From assembly GCA_900472785.1 (NCBI GenBank), contig UCJH01000032.1, forward strand, positions 62,001 to 126,000: DNA of 64,000 nucleotides, in the 5' to 3' direction. A program made the translations under genes and the position numbers. Positions 40,065 through 49,494 of this stretch are shown in pieces. Position 1 is the first letter of the stretch. Every line of letters begins with the position of its first letter. Source of the stretch: Hyphomicrobiales bacterium (GTDB taxonomy: Bacteria > Pseudomonadota > Alphaproteobacteria > Rhizobiales > Rhizobiaceae). Below the pieces are notes generated by a model that saw nothing but the letters and a program-made list of their open reading frames with translations, made no database searches and was not told the DNA's origin.

Positions 40065-42458
40065 TTAAGCTGGAAGAAGCCCACGCTTCTTCCAGTGCCC
40101 AGTGATATTGCGGATCTCCTCGACCGCAGTGCTGCATATCCAGCTTGCATCGTTCTGGGCCTGCTTCGAGCTTTCCAGCGCGCCTTGTGGTGAAGCGCCC
40201 GGCCGTGTCATCCTCTCCAGAGACTTCACGATGCTAGATTGAACGCTTTCGTAGAGCCGATAGCGTTGTGGCACGACGACACCCGAAGCCGGGTTCTTTT
40301 CGATATGGTTGAAATAGCATAGCAGAATGAAAGCGTTCCGGATTGAGCGAGCCGCCCACAGGAGGCTGTTGCTATCGCGAGGATCGTCTTCAATCTTTTC
40401 GATCAACACCTCAGGCAACAGCGTCTTGTGAAAAACATGCTCCAAATAGGAGAGGTTTTTGAGGAGAGACGAGACGCAGAGCCTACCGCGTGTCGTTGCG
40501 GAGAGGTAGACAGAGAACGTCATATCGGCTCTGCTGATATGCGCTTCGATGAAATTGGTTTTCAAAAGGAAGCGCAGCAGGGAAGGAAGGTCCGAAGGCT
40601 GATATCCAAAATCTTCCTGTAAGCGCCTTTCAAGATCCTCCTCGCTGATACTTTTGTCAGAACAGATTTGAATGATGCGAATTTTCTCTAAGAGCGCGTG
40701 TCCGTCTACGGATGCCTTTCGCTCTCTGTCTATGTAGTTGAACACGTTATCGACGTGGCCGCTAAAAGTAGAGTTCGCCACGACATGCCTCTCCGCCGGA
40801 CCGCTGCCAAGCAAATGCCCCTTTGTCGTCACAATGCCCGCAGAATTCTCAAACCATAACCCGTCGTCGAACAGCAATACTTCGACGATTCGATATGATT
40901 TTCGAGTGAGAAATGCGGTTCCTCGATCCGAGGCAAGCCTCTTTATTAGCGCATGAGCGTTCGAGGACCAGTAGTCATCACTCTCGAGCATGTCCGAACT
41001 AAGCATTTGACGGACGGTCCACACGAAAACACGCTCGATGAAACCGAAAAGTTCTCTGAGATTGCCATCGAAGAATTCATAGACCGTCCGTCCTTTCGCG
41101 TAGGGCCCATGCCCGCGCCAGATCGCAATCATCGTCCGCTGGATGACCCGCATAAAATCGTAAACGAATTTCGCCTTGACCTCAGCACTCTGCACGCGAA
41201 CTTCTGGCAGTAATTCGGCAGCTCTCTCAACAACACTAAGGATTGCCGCTAGCCCATGAAGATTCCCTAGCTCATAGTATTGCTGAATTCCTAGCTGTTC
41301 GCTTCTCTTGGCAAATTCGTATTCTAGAAAAGCAGCAGTGTTGCTTCGCATGACAACGATACTGTTGCTTTCCTCGGTTTTGCCGATACGGCGTAGATCG
41401 GTAGGCGCCGAAAGCGACTGGCGGTTCGAAATTATATGGACTATGGCATCCCACTCTTTCGTTTTCTGAAATGCGTCTTCAATCCTCAGCGAGTCCAACC
41501 CATCGAAGACTGTAACAAGGCAGTTCGTCTCCCAAAACACACCTATCAGAAGGATCCGCATCGAGGTCGGCAGGTTGCGCAGCCATTCCATCAGGCTCTT
41601 ATTGCTGTTGCTTGCGGCGGCAAATGTCTCCGTCAACAAGAAATCTGTCACCGGCCCAGTCTTATGCCCCAGCAATGAGGCAAGGGAATCAAGCTCCCGC
41701 TGGAGCATGGCAAGGTGAGCCTCGCAATCCTTCGGTCTCCGAAATTGAAACTTCAACTCGAACTTATCGCCGTCTTTGAAATCAAAGAAGTGATCCAGGA
41801 TCAAATCTCGCGCGTGAATGAACGAAAGATAGTTCGCTAGCGCGGTATCTAAGCTGCTCGTGTCCGAGCGCCACTCCTTCCAGAATTTCAGAAACTCAAA
41901 TCGCGAGACAACAATCTTACTTTTTCGCAAAGCGTCGGAATTCTCAGAAATAAGATACTTTGTCAGCGTCGATTTCCCCGATCCGGGCGCCCCAATAACG
42001 GCCAAAGAATGTCGCGGATTGCCACCGGCTCTAAGTCTCGGAATTAGATGTTGCACGAACCAGTGATTGGCTGAGGCCATGCTTTGATTTATGGGCATTC
42101 CGTCGGCCCACAGCGTAGTTCGATCAGCTAGTTTCCTATAGGCGCTGTCCCGAGAGCGACGTACGCAGCGGTCCCCATGAAAAACAAGCGAGGATCTCCA
42201 AAGGTTGATGTTCGTCCGCGTAAATTCTCGCTTGCTGGCCGCTTTTCGGATCGCCTTAAAAACTCGGTCGATCGCCTTTGCATCGCCAATCTCACTATCA
42301 AAATTCTCTGATGTGACCTCTGGAGATCGTTCGGAGCGTTTGAGCCTGGTCGATGCACCTTTCATCTTGGGCATTGAAACTCGATCGTCACCCAAGACTT
42401 TAGAGTTCAACGAGGGGATCTGGGCAAATAAGTCGAGAAGATTATCTCTGGTTGCCAT
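40065..42458 (-). CDS. orphan P-loop ATPase (STAND/AAA-like), candidate defence protein
   Basis: This 797-aa protein has its ATG at 42458 behind GGAAG. The ATPase core has GAPGSGKST (Walker A, residues 156-164), LVTVFDGLDSL (Walker B with two acids) and an arginine-bearing HIISNRQSL. The N-terminal 150 residues include LWRSSLVFHGDRCVRRSRDSAYR and no recognised domain. The C-terminal half is helical with a winged-helix-like stretch (EEDLERRLQEDFGYQPSDLPSLLRFLLKTNFIEAHISRADMTFSVYLSATTRGRLCVSSL). There is no transmembrane segment and no obvious nuclease motif. The base composition is more AT-rich than the plasmid backbone, suggesting recent arrival. Large single-gene ATPases in such places are often anti-phage sensors; that is inference. 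Confidence 0.6.
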   Translation of the reverse strand: MATRDNLLDLFAQIPSLNSKVLGDDRVSMPKMKGASTRLKRSERSPEVTSENFDSEIGDAKAIDRVFKAIRKAASKREFTRTNINLWRSSLVFHGDRCVRRSRDSAYRKLADRTTLWADGMPINQSMASANHWFVQHLIPRLRAGGNPRHSLAVIGAPGSGKSTLTKYLISENSDALRKSKIVVSRFEFLKFWKEWRSDTSSLDTALANYLSFIHARDLILDHFFDFKDGDKFELKFQFRRPKDCEAHLAMLQRELDSLASLLGHKTGPVTDFLLTETFAAASNSNKSLMEWLRNLPTSMRILLIGVFWETNCLVTVFDGLDSLRIEDAFQKTKEWDAIVHIISNRQSLSAPTDLRRIGKTEESNSIVVMRSNTAAFLEYEFAKRSEQLGIQQYYELGNLHGLAAILSVVERAAELLPEVRVQSAEVKAKFVYDFMRVIQRTMIAIWRGHGPYAKGRTVYEFFDGNLRELFGFIERVFVWTVRQMLSSDMLESDDYWSSNAHALIKRLASDRGTAFLTRKSYRIVEVLLFDDGLWFENSAGIVTTKGHLLGSGPAERHVVANSTFSGHVDNVFNYIDRERKASVDGHALLEKIRIIQICSDKSISEEDLERRLQEDFGYQPSDLPSLLRFLLKTNFIEAHISRADMTFSVYLSATTRGRLCVSSLLKNLSYLEHVFHKTLLPEVLIEKIEDDPRDSNSLLWAARSIRNAFILLCYFNHIEKNPASGVVVPQRYRLYESVQSSIVKSLERMTRPGASPQGALESSKQAQNDASWICSTAVEEIRNITGHWKKRGLLPA

Positions 42459-42716
42459 GCGTCATTCTTCCGTGAGTGTCAGAAGTGATAGTCGCATGCC
42501 ACACGCTACCGTTGTCAAGCAGAGTTCTTCGCAAAAGCACACTTTCACGCTCGAGAACTAAGCAGTTGACGCCGGCTCATCGAAGCAGATCTTCAAGATG
42601 AAATCGAATCACCAGTTCCGCTTTGAAAGCCCAGCCCGAGTATCGTCAGGCCGGTCCAGCGTTTAGGCAAGATCGAATGGTGCGTCGTCTGGCACGAGAA
42701 CCGTCGTAGACAATCG

Positions 42717-43321
42717 GGGTGTGAATGGACGCTGCGGGTGGAGGCAGTGATCTTTGCGTCCGCCGAACCGGTGAGCGGCGAGACCCTGGCCCGGGTGGTC
42801 GGTCGCGATGGCAGCATCGACCTGCTGATCGACGATCTCATCGAGGAATTGCGTGACAGACGTATGAACTTGTGTCGGTTGCCGGCGGCTGGCAATGTCG
42901 CACCCGACCGCGGTTCGCCGACACGATTCGTGCCTCGTCGGCGCCGACCCGCGGAGGCGCTGCGGCGCTGTCGGAGTTAGAGGCGATAGTGTTGATGGCG
43001 GTGGGATATTTCCAGCCAGTCACCCGCGGCGAGCTATCAAAGATCTTTGGCAAGGAGGTCAGCCGTGACGTCATTGGCAATCTGCGTGGCGCCGGGTTTA
43101 TCGGCTCGGAACCGCGTAGCCCGATGCTTGGCGCACCCTATACCTATGTGACGACCAAGCACTTCCTCACAGCATATGGCATGGAGACGCTCCGAGATCT
43201 GCCTGATGTTGAAGCACTTGAGGACGCGGGACTTCTAAGCAAACATGGTGTTCAAAACGAACTTGCCGCTTCGCAGCGCGATCTCATAGAGACGGAGGAG
43301 GAAACCTCCTTTACCAATTGA
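42717..43321 (+). pseudogene. decayed scpB-like gene
   Basis: This is a relative of the scpB at 38295, diverged in about one of every five to six bases. The first 37 or so codons are missing; homology begins at EWTLRVEAVIFASAEPVSGE. A one-base deletion near 42860 shifts the frame between IEELRDR and VAGGW. The rest is readable to the stop (MAVGYFQPVTRGELSKIFGKEVSRDVIGNLRGAGFIGSEPRSP). It marks the right side of a 3.7-kb segment whose left side is the intact copy. Confidence 0.85.
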
Positions 43322-43662
43322 TGCCAATCGTCTCCGCTTACGAAATGCATCCTTGCATTCCGCGGCTGTCCGGGAATGATAGCAAATGCCTGTCTATCAG
43401 AGGGCAAGCGCTGAAGGGATGGGACGGGCATAGGATAAGGATTCCGAAAACAGGGAACCGGCCGGCCGGCGTGCCAGAGCATCTATATGGCGGAACCTGT
43501 TGAACTTATGGCGCAACCACTTGTCTCGGCCGCGATGTGATAAATACATAGAGATGGCGAACCGTGAGCTGAGTTCGATTTCAGGTAGGGGCTAGATGCC
43601 GGCAATGACGCTGTAAAATGTCGATGTCGGATCCGCAAGAGTTGCATCACCAGGAGTAGTCG
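43322..43662. other. gene-free region upstream of the nuclease-like gene
   Basis: These 341 bases have no supportable gene. The composition changes from GC-rich (scpB remnant) to more AT-rich toward 43600. The promoter of the gene at 43663 is expected here, but no clear boxes are seen. Confidence 0.4.
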
Positions 43663-44958
43663 ATGCCGGACAATCCCAGAGAGACGAAGTCTAGTATCGG
43701 CCGCGCATACTGGTCGTTCCACGGAAAGCTCTTTGCTGACTTGAAACCCATGTTCCTCCCGTGGGTCTCAATTTCAGTCTTAGATGGAGTGGAGCGCATA
43801 GCTGAAGCCGATAGCACGTCTGAGATTGCTGCACTCCATCGCAAAATGATGTCGATGCTCGATTCACTGAGCTACTCCGATGAACGCGTGCAGAATGACT
43901 TCAAATCTCTTTACGACAAGGCCAACGTCCTAGCGCATCCGGTCACCGAAGCCTTTCTCAAACACTGCCATTCGATCAACTCGATAACGCGCAATCATAG
44001 TCTTAGCGGTGTTGACCCAGAAATTTTGCGTGAGATCGACTTACTGGCGCATCAGGATCCGGCGTACAAAAGATTCGCTGATGACATGAAAAAGAAAGTC
44101 AGCGCAAAAATAGCGCCTGGGGACATCGTCAGCTACAACCAATTCTTCGAAATATTCTGCGAAGCCACCGTCTTACGCTACCTTCGGGCGCGTGAAGGTC
44201 TCCAGGTAGCCAGAGTCCCGGAAGCCGGAAAAGATGAGGAAAGTCGCCCAGATTTTCAATGCTGGATCGCCGACGAATCGTCATTCTTTGTGGAGGTTAA
44301 GACCCTGGATGTTGTTGGAGGGCAATTCCGACACGGCGAGATGATGGCTGACGCAATCAACGTTCAAATCGACATCGACAAACAGATCGCGGCTGGGTCT
44401 CGGATAGCGATGGCCGAAAGCGAAATCGACCCTTATCGACCGTACGGCGGGTCTGAAGATTACGATCCGGGCTCTTTGATAAAGGTAATCGATACGTTGA
44501 GAGCCAAACTTAAGCAGGCCTTTAAACCAAGCCAATTCGCTATGGGTCCGACCTTCGCTCTTGCGGTGATTGATAGACTTGAACAATTCGGTAGAGCCGT
44601 TGATCTCGCTCCCTACTACCAAGAAAATCAAACCTGCCTAAGCGGCGTGTTTTGGCATAGCGCTTTTGGTCGAGAGGGCACTCCAATCTTCAAGCACCCC
44701 GATTTCGAGGGCAAACCCTCTCTGGAAGGCCACTTGGCTCGGCCGGGCTACTTGATCGACAGCACTAACCCCTTTACCGGGGCGGGTCTAGTGATCATGG
44801 CAAACTCTCAGACCGAGCGTGTTGCTTACGGACTAAAGGCTGACCACCAGCCCATCGGGGACTGGACGCGAGAGCAATCAGATCACGCGCTGCAGATTAT
44901 GTGCGACTTCCATAACGATCAGGGTAACACCTATGGGTATAGGCTCTACAGCTCGTGA
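43663..44958 (+). CDS. PD-(D/E)XK nuclease-like protein
   Basis: This 431-aa protein has its ATG at 43663 with AGGAG 6 bases upstream. A restriction-endonuclease-like core lies around residues 165-215: FFEIFCEATVLRYLRAREG (helix with Glu), RPDFQCWIADE (Asp, about 197) and SFFVEVKTLD (E-x-K, about 212-214). Spacing and hydrophobic strands fit the fold well. The N-terminal 150 residues are helical (LYDKANVLAHPVTEAFLKHCHSINS) and may bind a partner. The gene converges on the receiver/kinase pair. It could be the effector of that cassette or an independent defence gene. Confidence 0.65.
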   Translation: MPDNPRETKSSIGRAYWSFHGKLFADLKPMFLPWVSISVLDGVERIAEADSTSEIAALHRKMMSMLDSLSYSDERVQNDFKSLYDKANVLAHPVTEAFLKHCHSINSITRNHSLSGVDPEILREIDLLAHQDPAYKRFADDMKKKVSAKIAPGDIVSYNQFFEIFCEATVLRYLRAREGLQVARVPEAGKDEESRPDFQCWIADESSFFVEVKTLDVVGGQFRHGEMMADAINVQIDIDKQIAAGSRIAMAESEIDPYRPYGGSEDYDPGSLIKVIDTLRAKLKQAFKPSQFAMGPTFALAVIDRLEQFGRAVDLAPYYQENQTCLSGVFWHSAFGREGTPIFKHPDFEGKPSLEGHLARPGYLIDSTNPFTGAGLVIMANSQTERVAYGLKADHQPIGDWTREQSDHALQIMCDFHNDQGNTYGYRLYSS

Positions 44959-45008
44959 CACGAACTCTCATCTTTTGCCATTGTGAATCTAGACCGAAGT
45001 GGATTTGG

Positions 45009-46961
45009 CTACTCCTCTTTCAAAATGATTGTCGGGTCGACGCTCAACAGATCCTCCATCGCCTCGTCAGATAACTTGAGCGTAAACTGCAGCCACGCAC
45101 CGTCTTTCCCGGCGTCAGGCCTCGCCGCTATTTTGATCGTTGTCCCTAGAGGACCTTTGTCTTTCGTAGCCGCACCTTTAATAAGGAAACCGCTCAACAG
45201 CTGATCTTCATTCTTCTCTTTCAAGAAGTCTGCAAGCTTCGCGTTATCGTCAGGTGAGAGCGTCGAGGTATCAACAGACTTCAGCTTATCAACCAGACTA
45301 TGAATTGATGAGCGGCGAAGCAAAACGCGATGCCCCTTCACTGCATCACCTCGCTCAGGAAGCACCGTCGCCGTCGCCGGCTGGCCGATGTCCAGTACTT
45401 CGAACGTAATCTTATTGCCGTCGGTCTTCCGCAGATGAGCTGTCACTTGGGCATCAACACCCATAATTGGAGACACGCTCAAGCCGATGCGACCAAGGTC
45501 CGTAAGCGCGAGGCGTTGCGCCTCTTGGGCATAAAGCGGACGGAGTGTGCCAAGGAACTCAGCGCCTTTTACCGTGCCGAGCGATCCCGGGCCCGCTATC
45601 GGAAATGTCTGCAGAGCTTTCGGATTCCATTTCAGACTGTACGCTTTTTTCTTATAAAAAATGAACTGATCGGCTGAAGCGCTTTCCTGATCGAACGAAC
45701 GCAATTCGCCGTCCATGGTTAGAACGCGTTTGGCTTTGGGGCCAGTCCCGCGTGGCACCAGATCGCAGTCTGGCGTGAGTACGACCATGACCTTGTTCTC
45801 GCTGTGCTTGATGAACATGTCGCCCATCTTACGCCGGGATGCGCCTGGTCGCTCATCGACACGAACACGATTGAAAATTCGTGCAATCGGGACTGAGGGG
45901 CCATCGAATGCCCCTTCGATACCTTTACTCAGTTCGGCGTCGTCGATCTGCTTGAATGCATCACTTTCCCAGTTCACATTCTCAGCGACCATTGCTCGAA
46001 GGTTTTCGCCGAAAAGCCATTCGAGATATTCCCCCATCCTCTCGCCTTCTGAAGCAAGGCGGAACCGGAAAAGATAAGCAAAGTCCTTCGGCTCTAGGCT
46101 ACCTATTTGTTTTAAGACCTCGGCCATGGCGTTTTCGGCACCGGAGCGCCATTCCTTAAGTGCTTGATGGAGCACTTTCCCGAAGACATAGCCCTGGCTC
46201 GTGTCGAGAAGAGCATCGGCTGCTTCATGCTCAATCTTGAGCGCGTTCGCCTCACCGCTTATCCAGCCCTTCTGGAGAAAACGGAAGCGAAGTGCCATGA
46301 CATTTTCACCGAGCGACTCAACGTCTTGCCGAAAGCTCTGAGCCTTTTCCTTTACTTGCTCCGACGACATCAGAACGATGGCTGGCTCCTCAACAGGCCT
46401 CGTTTTGAGCAGCCTACTCAGCAGTTCGACTGATGCTTTGCGTGCTTTGGTCTTCACCGCGGCGCTTACATTATCGCCCGTCGCATCTGGGCTCAGATAG
46501 TAATCAAGAAATACAACCTGCGGCTTAAATACCTGAAACCTCTCTTCTCCGTCTAGAATCCCCGAAAGCTGGATCGACACGTCTTGTCCGCATTTTTTGA
46601 GAAGAGCGATCAGAGGGTCTAGAATGGAAAGGGTCAGACCCTTCAACGTTTTGAAGTGACCGCCCGGATCGAATCGATCTTCACGCGTGTCGACATAGGC
46701 GAGATATAGAGCGCGCATGACATCTTGAAAGGCTTCAGCGTTCGGGTCGTCGTCCCGAACGGCTTCGACAGCAGACTGCAGGTCCTGGTCGGCTACGCCC
46801 GCATCGCGACAGGCATCCAATCCATCGATCCCCTCCATGAACTCGAGGATGTCACCCGTGATCTCGGCGGCAACCGGCATATCATAGACGTCGTCAATTA
46901 GGAGAACGCGCTCAATCTTGTTGTACGCGAAGGCTTCGACAATTCGCTTTTCGTGACCCAT
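45009..46961 (-). CDS. response-receiver-like protein of the defence cassette
   Basis: This 650-aa protein starts 6 bases after the kinase-like gene ends. The N-terminus RVLLIDDVYDMP (acid pair at about 23-24) and VVFLDYYLSPDATGDNV (Asp about 151) match the first and third strands of a CheY-like receiver, and EPAIVLMSS matches the fourth strand with its Ser. The two acidic sites are about 127 residues apart instead of about 45, so a helical insertion splits the receiver. The remaining 450 residues show no known output domain; HSENKVMVVLTPDCDLVPRG and AQEAQRLALTDLGRIGLSVSP recall uncharacterised defence-linked receiver proteins. There is no HTH, so it is probably not a transcription factor. 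Confidence 0.65.
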   Translation of the reverse strand: MGHEKRIVEAFAYNKIERVLLIDDVYDMPVAAEITGDILEFMEGIDGLDACRDAGVADQDLQSAVEAVRDDDPNAEAFQDVMRALYLAYVDTREDRFDPGGHFKTLKGLTLSILDPLIALLKKCGQDVSIQLSGILDGEERFQVFKPQVVFLDYYLSPDATGDNVSAAVKTKARKASVELLSRLLKTRPVEEPAIVLMSSEQVKEKAQSFRQDVESLGENVMALRFRFLQKGWISGEANALKIEHEAADALLDTSQGYVFGKVLHQALKEWRSGAENAMAEVLKQIGSLEPKDFAYLFRFRLASEGERMGEYLEWLFGENLRAMVAENVNWESDAFKQIDDAELSKGIEGAFDGPSVPIARIFNRVRVDERPGASRRKMGDMFIKHSENKVMVVLTPDCDLVPRGTGPKAKRVLTMDGELRSFDQESASADQFIFYKKKAYSLKWNPKALQTFPIAGPGSLGTVKGAEFLGTLRPLYAQEAQRLALTDLGRIGLSVSPIMGVDAQVTAHLRKTDGNKITFEVLDIGQPATATVLPERGDAVKGHRVLLRRSSIHSLVDKLKSVDTSTLSPDDNAKLADFLKEKNEDQLLSGFLIKGAATKDKGPLGTTIKIAARPDAGKDGAWLQFTLKLSDEAMEDLLSVDPTIILKEE

Positions 46962-46967
46962 TCCGCC

Positions 46968-49319
46968 TCAACCCATATCCAGTACAAACATGTTTATGCG
47001 GCCTTTCCGCACTCTCCCCACGTTAGTATCCATTGCCAACTTCCATTTGTGGTATTCAGCAAGTTCCCTGGCGATATACAGCCCAAGACCTCGACCCTGC
47101 CCGGTGGGCTTGGAGGTTATGAACGGTTGAAATATCCGCTCGCTGCGATCTTCCATCACTCCCGGTCCGTTATCTTCAACAGTTAACGCTCGGGAATCTG
47201 CGTCCAGGACAACGTTGAGGCGAGGAACGAAACTGTCTTCAAATTTCTTCTGTTGTTTCAACCAGTAGGCTGCGTTGACGAACAGATTTTCTAGAATTTG
47301 AATGACCATACCTTTTACAGCGTTCACGACATAAGGCCGTTCAGGCCGTTCAAATTTGACCTCTATACCATGTCGCTCAAATTCCTTCAGATGATTGGAC
47401 AGAACGTCATCGACAACGGTGGCGAGATCGAACTTGGTCTTGGATTGCCTCTTCTCCCCGGTAAGTTCGTCGAAAGCCGCAATTCTTTTATGTAACGTTT
47501 TCAATTGCTCACGCAGCGAGTCGATCGTCGCCTGCCGGAGACTGCCGGCCGAAAGCAAATCCATGGTGTGACCGACAGCTCGCTCCAGCTCGTGAAAGAT
47601 GAATTCGGTCATCAGCCCAACGCCGGCCAAGTATACAAACTTTTCGCGCTCTTCGTCGGCCTCATGTATGACTTTTTCAATGCGTTCGACCAAGGCGGCC
47701 GATTGGCCGGAAAGCTGTGAAACGCTCCTCGAGAGGTCGTCAATCTCATCATGGGCGCTTTCCCCTACGATATCCTTTAAGCGATCGAGAGCACGATTTA
47801 CCCTGATACGAGTGTCAGTTGCTAGTTTGGTATCCTCATCTGCAGCACGACGTTCAATCTGCTCAATTTTGTCGGCCTCGTTGATCAACCCACGCATCTC
47901 GGAATGGACAACCCACATGAGGATCTTACGCAGTGCGTCTGATGCGTCCGACTGCATGAGCCCTTCACGATTGGTCTGTTCGCTTAGAGCCGTATGCGGA
48001 GTTTCCAATAAAACGCGACCTAGAACTTGCTGACGATTTAGCTTGAACCCTGCTGATCCAAAAGCGATCTCGTCCAATTCCAGCCAGTCGTTAGACGGAT
48101 CACCGTAAGGGAGGATACGGAACCCATAGCGATAAAGCATCGGACCGCCGCTCCAATTAGAGATTTCGCGACGCGTATCTGCGGCCTTTTGCGTCAGCCC
48201 AGAAACGGCTTCGACAACCCTACGATTGAACCAGTAGATGTCGCACGAGAATTTTCCTAGTGCTCGAAGGGCCGATGGACGAACGGCTGTAAGACTGAAT
48301 GCCGCATGTCCACGCTTGGCCCTCCTTTTAATCACGGTTTGGGTCAGGGAATAGACACTCGCACCACGTTCATCGATCCTGATGCTCCGATGGCGAAAGC
48401 GATAATCCACCGAACCGGAAAGCACTGGCTCGTCGCCGATCATCTCGAAGGTGACGTGGCAGTAGGCGTGAGCCGAATCGAGAAGTTCACGGGGAATGGA
48501 CGGCACGCTTATACGACGACCGTTGAATCGTGCATTTAAAAGCCTGTTCGCGGAACCGGGGACGAAAGGATCGATCATTCTCGCGATGCGGCCCTGCAAC
48601 ACGTCGGTAAATCGAGCTTCGGTCCAGTCGCTTTGTAGCGACGAAATAATGATTTTCGTGCCTTGCAAAGATGACGCCGATTTCTCTTCTCCCAAAACGG
48701 GTTCGATCTTGATGTCTTCAACCGGCTTGCGGTTGTCGTGGGAAAAGAGGGACCAATCGATATCTAGGAGGTTCCAATGGGCTTCGCCGGAACGCGTAGA
48801 GACGACCCGTAATCTGTCGCCTAGCCGCATTGCCGACAGGCGGCCAATGCCTTTGTCACCCAGGTTATGGCTGCCAGCCAGGTTTTCGTCGCGGCGTGAC
48901 CTGGTCCCGATCGTCAGGAAAATGTCTTTAAGTTGGAACAACGACATACCGTGTCCGGTATCGCGGACTTCGATAAAGTTGAGCTCCGCATAGTGCTGGC
49001 TCAACCTATTCTTAAACTCCTCCGCATTTTTAGCAGCTCTCAAAGAGGCCATCATCTGAACCGCGCTTGGGTCCTCGGCATCAACCAGGCAGCTCTGGAC
49101 ATAGTCCGCCACGTCTGCGATCGGTTTTCGCTCCTCATCGATCCGTGCGACCGCCTCCCTGAAATCGGCAAAGGTCAACGATACATGGATGGAGAGCTCC
49201 ACTTGAGGAGAGCCCGCATCGACGGAGTTTTTGATGAGTTCGTAGATCGCGACTTCGTCAGAGCTAATCAACTCCTTACCAAGTTCAAGGAGAGTGCGCG
49301 CTTCAAATTTAAAGCTCAC
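46968..49319 (-). CDS. dual-GHKL ATPase / histidine-kinase-like sensor
   Basis: This 783-aa protein (GTG start) has two GHKL ATPase modules. The first, at residues 1-190, is Hsp90/MutL-like: DEVAIYELIKNSVDAGS (N box), EVRDTGHGM (G1), GDKGIGRLSAMRLG (G2). The second, at the C-terminus, is kinase-like: MTEFIFHELERAVGHTM holds a candidate phospho-His near 576, then GMVIQILENLFVNAAYWL (N box), LTVEDNGPGVM (G1), IFQPFITSKP (F box) and GRGLGLYIARELA (G2). A coiled-coil region joins them. There is no membrane segment, so it senses something in the cytoplasm. With the receiver gene it forms a phosphorelay-like pair downstream of the phosphorothioate genes. Computational surveys have described similar pairs in conflict systems. 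Confidence 0.75.
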   Translation of the reverse strand: MSFKFEARTLLELGKELISSDEVAIYELIKNSVDAGSPQVELSIHVSLTFADFREAVARIDEERKPIADVADYVQSCLVDAEDPSAVQMMASLRAAKNAEEFKNRLSQHYAELNFIEVRDTGHGMSLFQLKDIFLTIGTRSRRDENLAGSHNLGDKGIGRLSAMRLGDRLRVVSTRSGEAHWNLLDIDWSLFSHDNRKPVEDIKIEPVLGEEKSASSLQGTKIIISSLQSDWTEARFTDVLQGRIARMIDPFVPGSANRLLNARFNGRRISVPSIPRELLDSAHAYCHVTFEMIGDEPVLSGSVDYRFRHRSIRIDERGASVYSLTQTVIKRRAKRGHAAFSLTAVRPSALRALGKFSCDIYWFNRRVVEAVSGLTQKAADTRREISNWSGGPMLYRYGFRILPYGDPSNDWLELDEIAFGSAGFKLNRQQVLGRVLLETPHTALSEQTNREGLMQSDASDALRKILMWVVHSEMRGLINEADKIEQIERRAADEDTKLATDTRIRVNRALDRLKDIVGESAHDEIDDLSRSVSQLSGQSAALVERIEKVIHEADEEREKFVYLAGVGLMTEFIFHELERAVGHTMDLLSAGSLRQATIDSLREQLKTLHKRIAAFDELTGEKRQSKTKFDLATVVDDVLSNHLKEFERHGIEVKFERPERPYVVNAVKGMVIQILENLFVNAAYWLKQQKKFEDSFVPRLNVVLDADSRALTVEDNGPGVMEDRSERIFQPFITSKPTGQGRGLGLYIARELAEYHKWKLAMDTNVGRVRKGRINMFVLDMG

Positions 49320-49463
49320 GTTGTTTCGGGTTGTCTAGAAAAATCGAGCAAGGTTCAACCCCTCCTGTATTTGTAACTCGGTACTGTTCTGCACGTTTAA
49401 GCAAAATGCCACCCTGAGTGAATTTACCAATTCCCTTCCCGTAGAAGGCTATTTGAAATTCCT

Positions 49464-49492
49464 GTTATAGTCTAATAGCTCGCGACTCCTAA
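49464..49492 (-). promoter_or_regulatory. possible promoter for the kinase-receiver cassette
   Basis: On the minus strand TTAGGA (49492-49487), a 17-base spacer and TATAAC (49469-49464) lie at the end of sspH, 145 bases before the kinase-like gene. The -35 is weak. If real, the cassette can be expressed apart from the ssp operon. Confidence 0.3.
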
Positions 49493-49494
49493 TT

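Noticed and set aside
42560-42716. Transposase remnant left of the scpB pseudogene
   Set aside because: A few codons looked suggestive, but no transposase motif or terminal inverted repeat could be found.
42738-43321. Second scpB as a functional gene
   Set aside because: The 5' end is missing and a one-base deletion breaks the frame; annotated as pseudogene.
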